Of a stretch of DNA of 64,000 nucleotides, positions 57,941 through 64,000 are shown piece after piece. The notes beneath the pieces are model-generated. The model was not told the DNA's origin, did no database searches, and worked only from the letters and a program-made list of their open reading frames with translations. Every line of letters begins with the position of its first letter. Position 1 is the stretch's first letter. The position numbers were made by a program, and so were the translations under genes. This stretch comes from Trichostrongylus colubriformis (lineage: Eukaryota > Nematoda > Chromadorea > Rhabditida > Trichostrongylidae): the NCBI GenBank assembly GCA_963978905.1, contig OZ022261.1, positions 22,441,686 through 22,505,685 on the forward strand, read 5' to 3'.

Positions 57941-58630
57941 TTATCTATCCCTAGCAACCACACCACCTCGAATCGTGATGAAGTTTGAGAGGAGATACAT
58001 ATGTAACATTCCGATGACTGTAAATGTACTCGAGAGTAATTGGACCCGTAGAAAAGGATTATTATACTCATTTGACGCAGAAGCGCCCGGCGCCTTGTAA
58101 GGAGGGCGGTTCAATGTAAAAAGGGTGTGGTATCCCTTTCCAGGAAAGATCAAACCACCTCTATTTGCAAGTTCTGGGCAGCTTTGGTGATCCTGCTGCC
58201 GAGGGCTGTCGTGTGGGCGCCAAGCGAGTGTTTCATTCTCGCGCCAGGTGAGCGTCATATCATGCTCTAATAGTCGTATTTCTCTCTGCTGCAAATATCC
58301 AGCTAGGTCGGAATGTTTACCTGAAATCACCTCTTTGACCTCATCAAAATGAGAGTTGATGGGTATGGGTTTAGTACTCAATTTTGAGTTAGGAAAATCT
58401 TCTTCGTTGCACTTCCACAATGGGTCCATTATGACGCCTTCAGCGAAAACCCTTACAAGACCATTGTACGTTGTCCTCAGGGAGATCGACCGTTGGTAGA
58501 CTGATAGATTTGATATGGAAAATTCGTTCTTTGAAGGCAATAAAAGTACAACTGGAAATGTGTATTTCAGAATATTGAAAACTTCCTGAGGATTCTTTTC
58601 GTAGGTAAATCGAGCCTGTAAACAATCCAA
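57941..58630 (-). CDS. 229-codon ORF of the inner repeat element, unknown
   Basis: This is the best-preserved ORF of the inverted repeat. It starts MDCLQARFTYEKNPQEVFNI, then YTFPVVLLLPSKNEFSISNL, VIMDPLWKCNEEDFPNSKLS and a Glu/Arg-rich EVISGKHSDLAGYLQQREIR. The left copy (54840-55450) has the same peptides broken by shifts (PLWKCNEEDFPNSKLS, LARYLRQRAIRLIEHDMTL, WRENKTLAW). Amino-acid conservation between copies in one frame suggests it was once coding. No domain recognised: it may be an element-encoded protein or captured host exons. Confidence 0.4.
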   Translation of the reverse strand: MDCLQARFTYEKNPQEVFNILKYTFPVVLLLPSKNEFSISNLSVYQRSISLRTTYNGLVRVFAEGVIMDPLWKCNEEDFPNSKLSTKPIPINSHFDEVKEVISGKHSDLAGYLQQREIRLLEHDMTLTWRENETLAWRPHDSPRQQDHQSCPELANRGGLIFPGKGYHTLFTLNRPPYKAPGASASNEYNNPFLRVQLLSSTFTVIGMLHMYLLSNFITIRGGVVARDR

Positions 58631-59324
58631 ATATCTGATTACGATGTTCGAAGAACATTTCCGACAAAATGCAAAACCGTGTCAAGCAAGGATACGAACT
58701 GGTGACATCGCGATCTTGAAACCGAGCAGGGAACCACCCTGCTATCGGGGCACGTGTTCTCATCCGTGCCTACCATATCTATGACGAGTTTCTCCTCTTT
58801 AAACACTTGTAATTCTGTTCCTATAAATGCACAGCAGATATGGAATGCAGATTGGTAAATGGCATCTCAAGCTCTATCAGTGCTATGAACCTCATTGCAA
58901 TTGCAATTATCCCTCATAAATTAGATAGATAGTTAAGTAATCCGTCGAGTAAACTTGTTAATTCCACTCTGCCCTAGCATCCTTCTCTTGGTGACATGAC
59001 ATTACAAACATGCTATTTTCTAGAGAGAATGAATCGATAGAAGTGACTGTAGCAAAAAAGCACCGCAAGGTTATTCGAAGGATTACTTGACTATCTATTT
59101 AGATCATGAAGGGGATAATTGCATTTTACAGTGTCTATATCCATTGCTCGCCTCATTCAGGGAAAGCGTAAGGCTCACTTATACCTTAGAGAAGCACCAT
59201 TCACTCGTCTGCCATTCAAAATCGTTTTTGAATTCGAACCGAGTCTCTCAATGGGTCGCAGTGACTACGTGAATTCCGAATGTGCATCACGACTGTGCAA
59301 CTAGGACACCGAGCCATGCGAATA

Positions 59325-60895
59325 CAGTGCGTTTCATAATTATAAGGTCACCCCTGAATTCCAGGTTTTCTCGACAACACTCCATTGAGAAACCTTTTCA
59401 GTCTCATAGACGGATTCCACACCTGAAATAACCCCCGTGTCCGATTTTTGGTAGCAGTCTCGTTTACCTTATGTTTTTAGTGGTATTTTTTGTTTTTTTT
59501 TTGCACCGTTTCATAATTATAAGGTCACCCTGAAAAAAGAAAAAAGTTAAGGCCCCGGCAGGTCTGTGATGGTAGATTTGTCTTCCAAATACATCTTCGA
59601 GATACATATTCCATCGTCTTGTGGCTACTTCTATGTTCCGAGAGAAAAGCCCAGATTTGGGATTCTTGTTATGCTAGGCTCAGTTTGAGAGCCATTCTAA
59701 AAAAATCGGAAGATTCCTGTGCTCAGATCGATGACATTTGAGGGATTCGGTGTCTTCAGATGTTTTCTAGCTCTGGACTCCCATGTGAGATTATAATCAT
59801 CAACGAGGAAAGGATTAAGGGAGCCACTTTCTACAGCACCTACTCCATGGACCACACTTGTTTGCAGTTAAACCACTTTTAGTCTGGAACCACAGCGTGT
59901 ACAGTAGCGAGGAAGAGAGCAAACATCAACAGAGAAATAATGAAGCAGCTTCCGAGGCCTACAGCACACCATGAGGCGGAACGACTTCAATTCATAAAGT
60001 TGTTCTTGACCACGGATTGAACGGAACTGAGTTTTCATAGCAGTTGCACCCTGCATGTGAATAATTCCATTCAAATGTCCTTTTGAGTCTGAAAATACTC
60101 TATTTGTATGGTGCTAGCGGGTAGAGGTGGTATTAGCTTGGTCTGAGAATTGCGCCGATCTAGCCGAGCCTTGGCAATTTTTGTGGGAGAAGGGTGATGG
60201 CCTAAGTGGTTTTCGGCAATGGGGTTGCATTGTACCTTGCCTTCGAAACCTGCAGAATGGACTCCAGAGACTGCTAAAAGATCTTACGAAGAAATCAGTT
60301 GCCTTTTGGAGTCGACCGGCTCTTCATAATTGCGTCTAACAGCATGACAAGGCTGTTGTTCACGTAGGTCATTCAACGGGATCGTGGTTAAAGATCCAAA
60401 ATACGGACCTCCAGCCATAGATAACATGCAGTCTTGGTCTCAGCTCTAGCGGGGAAATCTGGAAGACATCGCCGCAAAAATATTTGCCCCAATAATCGCC
60501 AGTTCTAGGAAGCAAAGCTGCTGACAGGCAATTGTTGAAGACTGGAACAATATCTGTGGTGAGGCTCTTCAAAATTTCGTTTCTACTTCACCGAATCTGC
60601 TAATTAATGTCGATCTTAAGCAGGAGGGAACCACAGATTATGAGCTCCTTCGAATCTGAGCTGTTAACTCTAGCAAATCTTCTCTTTCTTCGGGGTGACC
60701 TTATAATTATGAAACGGCACAAAAACCATAAAATACTCATAGAAAAATCGGGCCAAAAGGTAATGCCATCAAAACTAGTATGGAAGGGTTTTCTGTGGTG
60801 GGGAATCTGTGAAAAATACTTAAAAAATTTTCGGCTGGCTGTGTGTTCTGAAAACCGAAAATTTGGGGGTGACCTTATAATTATGAAACGCACTG
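59325..60895 (+). mobile_element. Tc1-like element with double-layered long TIRs
   Basis: The outer tips CAGTGCGTTTCATAATTATA and complement are flanked by TA (59323-59324, 60896-60897). The motif recurs inside at about 59508-59540 and, inverted, 60690-60715, giving nested outer and inner terminal repeats within ends of about 210 bp. Total 1571 bp. It is inserted in the right-hand inverted repeat unit. Confidence 0.9.
59860..60645 (+). pseudogene. Tc1 transposase, degraded
   Basis: Plus-strand frames keep RANINREIMKQLPRPTAHHE and AERLQF (DNA-binding and linker part). QHDKAVVHVGHSTGSWLKIQ near 60340-60400 carries the second catalytic Asp. A C-terminal stretch follows: AIVEDWNNICGEALQNFVST then PNLLINVDLKQEGTTDY. 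The GGTTDY-like ending is typical of Tc1 transposases. The middle, with the first catalytic Asp, is unrecognisable, and several stops and shifts make it inactive. Confidence 0.8.
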
Positions 60896-61330
60896 TAGAG
60901 TCGCCGCGCGCCGAACGCTCGCCCGTGGCCGCCGCCCCTTTCTCTAACCTGACCTGGTTGGACAGTCCTGTATACACACCGGAGTTTCGGACTAACACAT
61001 TTTTTCAGCCTAACACATTTTTATAACCATAAGGATTCATGAGCTGGGCGCCTTCGTGGAATCCCATCATAGCAGAGTGGAGAACTGGTCATCACTCTCT
61101 ACGCTTTGTATATTACCTCTATGAAAGACGGTGAGAGAGATAATGTGGGTGATAAGAAATTCTTAGAAAATATCAATCACTCGAAAATTAGGGGTTAAAG
61201 AAGCCTATCTGCGGCGAAATCCCCTACGAAAAAAGCACCCCTGAACTGTGGCGGAGGCGGCCTTTTTTAGCTCCATCCGCCTTTCTTAGCGCGGCCCGCC
61301 TAAAAGGATCCGACTTTGCCGACGGATAAC

Positions 61331-62739
61331 TGAAGTGTAGAGTTGAGCATAATAGCAGAATGATACTTGTTCGCACCACACCAAAACGCTGAAACAGTTT
61401 TTTTTTTGTGTTGCTAGCTATCTACACCAATAGTTTTTTACAAGAATACATAGGCTTTCCAATGAGGCTGATTTTGGTTAGGTCGTATTATTATCACAGG
61501 CCACTACGATGACTATTACACACAGAAATAGGTTGTGAATTTGAAGTTTGCATTCCAGATACCATCAGTAGAAAAAAAATGTGGAAAAATAACATTTAAC
61601 AGAGAGTAAAATGGATATATCGGATGTTAATATTATGCTACGGAACTACCAAAAAAGAAGTTTTGACAAGTAAGTAGTTGTGTTATTTCAGTTAATATCT
61701 TAGTAGTAAGGAGTACTTCAAAATATTTTGTAAACAGTGAGCCTACCTATTTTAGCTATTTCAGGAACCAAACCCACTGATTTCTGGTTATGTCAGGAGT
61801 TTACTCTATTACGCCAAAACTTTTGTGTTCAAAGAGAAACCTAGTCGTGGGACTACGGCACTACACAATAACGGGTTGTAGATATATGGAGCTATATACT
61901 CCAAAATAAACCAATTATTAATAATGACAAACTATCATGTTTTTAGGCCACATCAGAGTTTTCACAAATAGGTATATGTTCTTTGTAGGACCGATTAGCA
62001 TCTGTCAGATCATAGTGTAATACAAGATTATTTGATCCACATACTTCGCAAAATTCCCACTTATAAAGCAGAAAGATATGAAAAACTCCTTCCTCCACAA
62101 GTAAATACTGATGATATGTAACTTACGAAAATTTCCAACCTTGAGCTCCAAATTTCGGTTTAATCACTGGCTTCTCTTATCGATTCTTCTTATTTTAGCT
62201 CCCACTCCTTCACTTTTATTTTGGTTGTATTTTTTTTCATTTTATGTTATTTTTCCCTTCTTTCAGGTGTGCTTGTTACTATTTCTTCACCCACTTCAAT
62301 TATCCATTGTTTTAAGGGGGCCATACCTCTTACCAAAAATAGGGATTGGTGCTGATGGGATTATGCAAGTCAAAAGTGGCAAGAGGGCTCAGTGGCGCCC
62401 CCCAGCGCTGGTCGTTCTTCAAGAAACATGTAGGGAGAGCCACCCCTGGGAACAGCCCTGCCTAACCTTCGGAAAGATCCACTCACTGCGCGTGGGTGGG
62501 GACCCTTGTGCGCCTTGATGTCAGGTTTGAGAACTTAAAAAGCAACGCACCAAAATACTGCTCCGAAACAGACACTAACAAAGTAAGAGGAGAAGCTAAT
62601 CGTTTCATACTCAATTCGGTAATAATACAAAAGGCTGAAAATGTGAGAAGGGATGTAGAATGTCTAGCAAAATAATTAACGAAACCTTTATAATCTCTCA
62701 TGTTCCTAAGTTGTATATGAGTACTCATTAGGAACAAAA
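61331..62739. other. No gene recognised
   Basis: The plus-strand ORF at 62111-62518 spans a splice-like CTTCTTTCAG near 62270 and ends in a Pro/Trp-containing stretch (GKRAQWRPPALVVLQETCRE), but no family fits. Confidence 0.3.
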
Positions 62740-63085
62740 TACTACTTGTAATACGCAGAAGTCATTTACTGTCGAACTTGTAATAACCGTGGCATTCAAT
62801 ATGAAGGCATGACGCATAGAAGACTTGAAGAAAGGATAGGAGAACACCTAACTAACATATCCACACAAAAAGCATAATCCACCATACAACCACTTTTACG
62901 AATGTAATAAGGTTGTTACAGTTGCAATCTCAGATTCACAAAAAACTAATCGAAATTCTGTTCGTCTTGATTTGGACCCTTTCTGGATGAAACTGTCAAT
63001 GACCCCTTGCCCATATGTACTTAACGACAACATAAAATGGTATGGAAGTATCACAAAAAAATGTAAAAAAGTCAGTGAAATTTGA
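62740..63085 (+). pseudogene. Second Penelope-type GIY-YIG nuclease relic
   Basis: The plus strand reads VIYCRTCNNRGIQYEGMTHR then RLEERIGEHLTNI, matching the (V/I)(V/I)Y..C..C...YVG.T.R.L..R..EHL pattern of Penelope GIY-YIG domains. After a stop, a shifted frame gives RLDLDPFWMKLSMTPCPYVL and NDNIKW. It differs from the element at 19.3 kb, so it is another Penelope lineage. No RT part was found. Confidence 0.65.
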
Positions 63086-63173
63086 ATTCAAAAAGGAAAA
63101 GGAGGTTCAAATTTCACTGAATTTTTGGAAAATCTCACTTCTAGGGTGAAGCTCCACAACCTATACTATACTA

Positions 63174-64000
63174 CAGGATGTTCAAAAATTCGAGGAACAC
63201 AGATCTAATTAAAATTCTTGAATTACAATTGACAGCAACTTTCTGTTGAACTTAAAAACAAAACTAGATATTTAGTCTTCATATTTCAGCCAACTTTCAT
63301 TACAACATATATGAAAATATTAGGTTAGAACATAATTTCTGTTACACAATGACGAAAAATTTCAAATTTATTTTTCTTTATTTGTGTCTGTCTTCAGTCA
63401 ACAAAATATGTATCATTATAATCAACAATATATTGCCAGCGAACAAGGAGATAATAGATGCTTTGCTTATAGAAGTCTGGGTTTCTGGTCGAAGAAAGTC
63501 TGGAGGCCGATTCTGAGATCATGGTCATCTTTAAACTGCCGTCCGTCGAGGAAGTGGGTCAGAGATCGGAATAGGTGGTAGTTAGTTGGGGCCATATTCG
63601 AAGATTACGGTGGGTGGGGGGGGCTTTGTCCAACCAAGGTCCTGGATCTTTTGACACGTCAACTTTGCACATGTGGGCGAGCGTTGTTGTGGAGGAAGAA
63701 GACTCGGTCCATTTTTGGTAAGTTTTGCGGCTACGGTGTTCAGTTACCTGCAGTAGAGATCGGCGGTGACTGTCGTGTTGGATGGCAATTTTTTGCCCTT
63801 TTTTAAAAAAAAAATTTCTGAATTTTTTTTTCTCTTGGCAATTTTTGAAATTTTTCTGTTTCAATTTGAGTCCATCGAGCCATTGGGTTGCCGCCATATG
63901 AGAAACAGTACCAGGACCCATCGACTGATTGATTCGGTTAGTGGCCTTGCATGCTGAGGAACCGGGGCGGTGTTCGTGAATTTCGTATCTCTCGCGAAAT
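63174..64000 (-). pseudogene. Mariner element relic, minus strand, truncated by window edge
   Basis: On the minus strand the transposase C-terminus reads RNPDFYKQSIYYLLVRWQYI then VDYNDTYFVD and a stop near 63395. Upstream, at about 63680-63730, FFLHNNARPHV replaces the usual HDNARPH, so the second catalytic Asp is changed to Asn. The third Asp region (63590-63640) is scrambled. A TIR-like tip CAGGATGTTCAAAAATTCGA after TA marks the 3' end at 63174. The 5' end lies beyond the window. Confidence 0.7.

Larger units (their letters stand above)
57580..61330 (-). repeat. Unit of large inverted repeat, right copy, split by a Tc1-like element
   Basis: The reverse complement matches 53735-55875, but 59325-60895 is an inserted transposon. 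Flanking parts 59087-59324 and 60898-61330 match 54190-54420 and 53740-54190 respectively, so removing the insert restores colinearity. The inner element here spans about 57585-58755. Confidence 0.75.

Noticed and set aside
1..64000. Spliced-leader RNA gene, rRNA or CRISPR array
   Set aside because: No SL1-like leader, no rRNA segments and no regularly spaced identical repeats with unique spacers were seen.

Overview
This is a nuclear genomic window from a nematode-like animal. Three things point that way. Recognisable coding exons are short, are separated by introns of about 50 to 310 bp, and end at compact TTTTCAG/CTTCAG-type acceptors. The transposon mix (short mariner deletion derivatives, RTE-type and Penelope-type retroelements, TA- and TTAA-flanked MITEs) is typical of parasitic nematodes. 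The one gene I can name is a worm-like PEX12. A strongylid/hookworm-type genome is my best guess, but that is inference. There is no bacterial operon structure, no CRISPR array and no intact rRNA or tRNA gene.

Layout. 1-5.4 kb: two candidate exons, a foldback repeat, a 1.1 kb dispersed repeat (repeat A) and the first four coding exons of a peroxin-12 gene on the minus strand (4538-3703). 5.4-6.3 kb: a complete 887 bp mariner deletion derivative. 8.3-9.9 kb: a small foldback and two opposed relics of a non-LTR retrotransposon. 10.8-17.7 kb: a dense nest of repeat B, a mariner, repeat A split by another TA element, a 3.9 kb TTAA-flanked foldback with arms of about 1.08 kb, and two hAT-type MITEs with perfect 8 bp target duplications. 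19.2-20.8 kb: a Penelope-like element with RT, GIY-YIG and a hammerhead-ribozyme-like motif. 20.8-22.1 kb: an AT microsatellite with a palindromic MITE in the middle. 22.5-30.8 kb: a TTAA MITE, more dispersed repeats, two fused mariner relics, a two-exon 3' gene end (29793-29373) and a TIR element with periodic hairpins. 31.3-37.2 kb: a foldback, a broken Tc1-like element and an almost intact RTE element with one frameshift and one stop. 39-46.5 kb: a second full repeat A, TIR elements, a palindrome-bearing piggyBac-like MITE, a second TTAA MITE and several candidate host exons. 52.9-61.3 kb: a candidate gene, then a large inverted pair of about 2 kb repeat units that flank a phase-consistent three-exon candidate gene; the right unit is split by a 1.57 kb Tc1-like element. 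62.7-64 kb: a second GIY-YIG relic and a minus-strand mariner that runs off the window.

Most of the sequence is therefore repeat-derived, with a few host genes embedded in it. The Penelope ribozyme-like motif, the TTAA element families, the triple palindrome at 42.8-43.4 kb and the inverted-repeat locus at 53.7-61.3 kb are the parts most worth following up.
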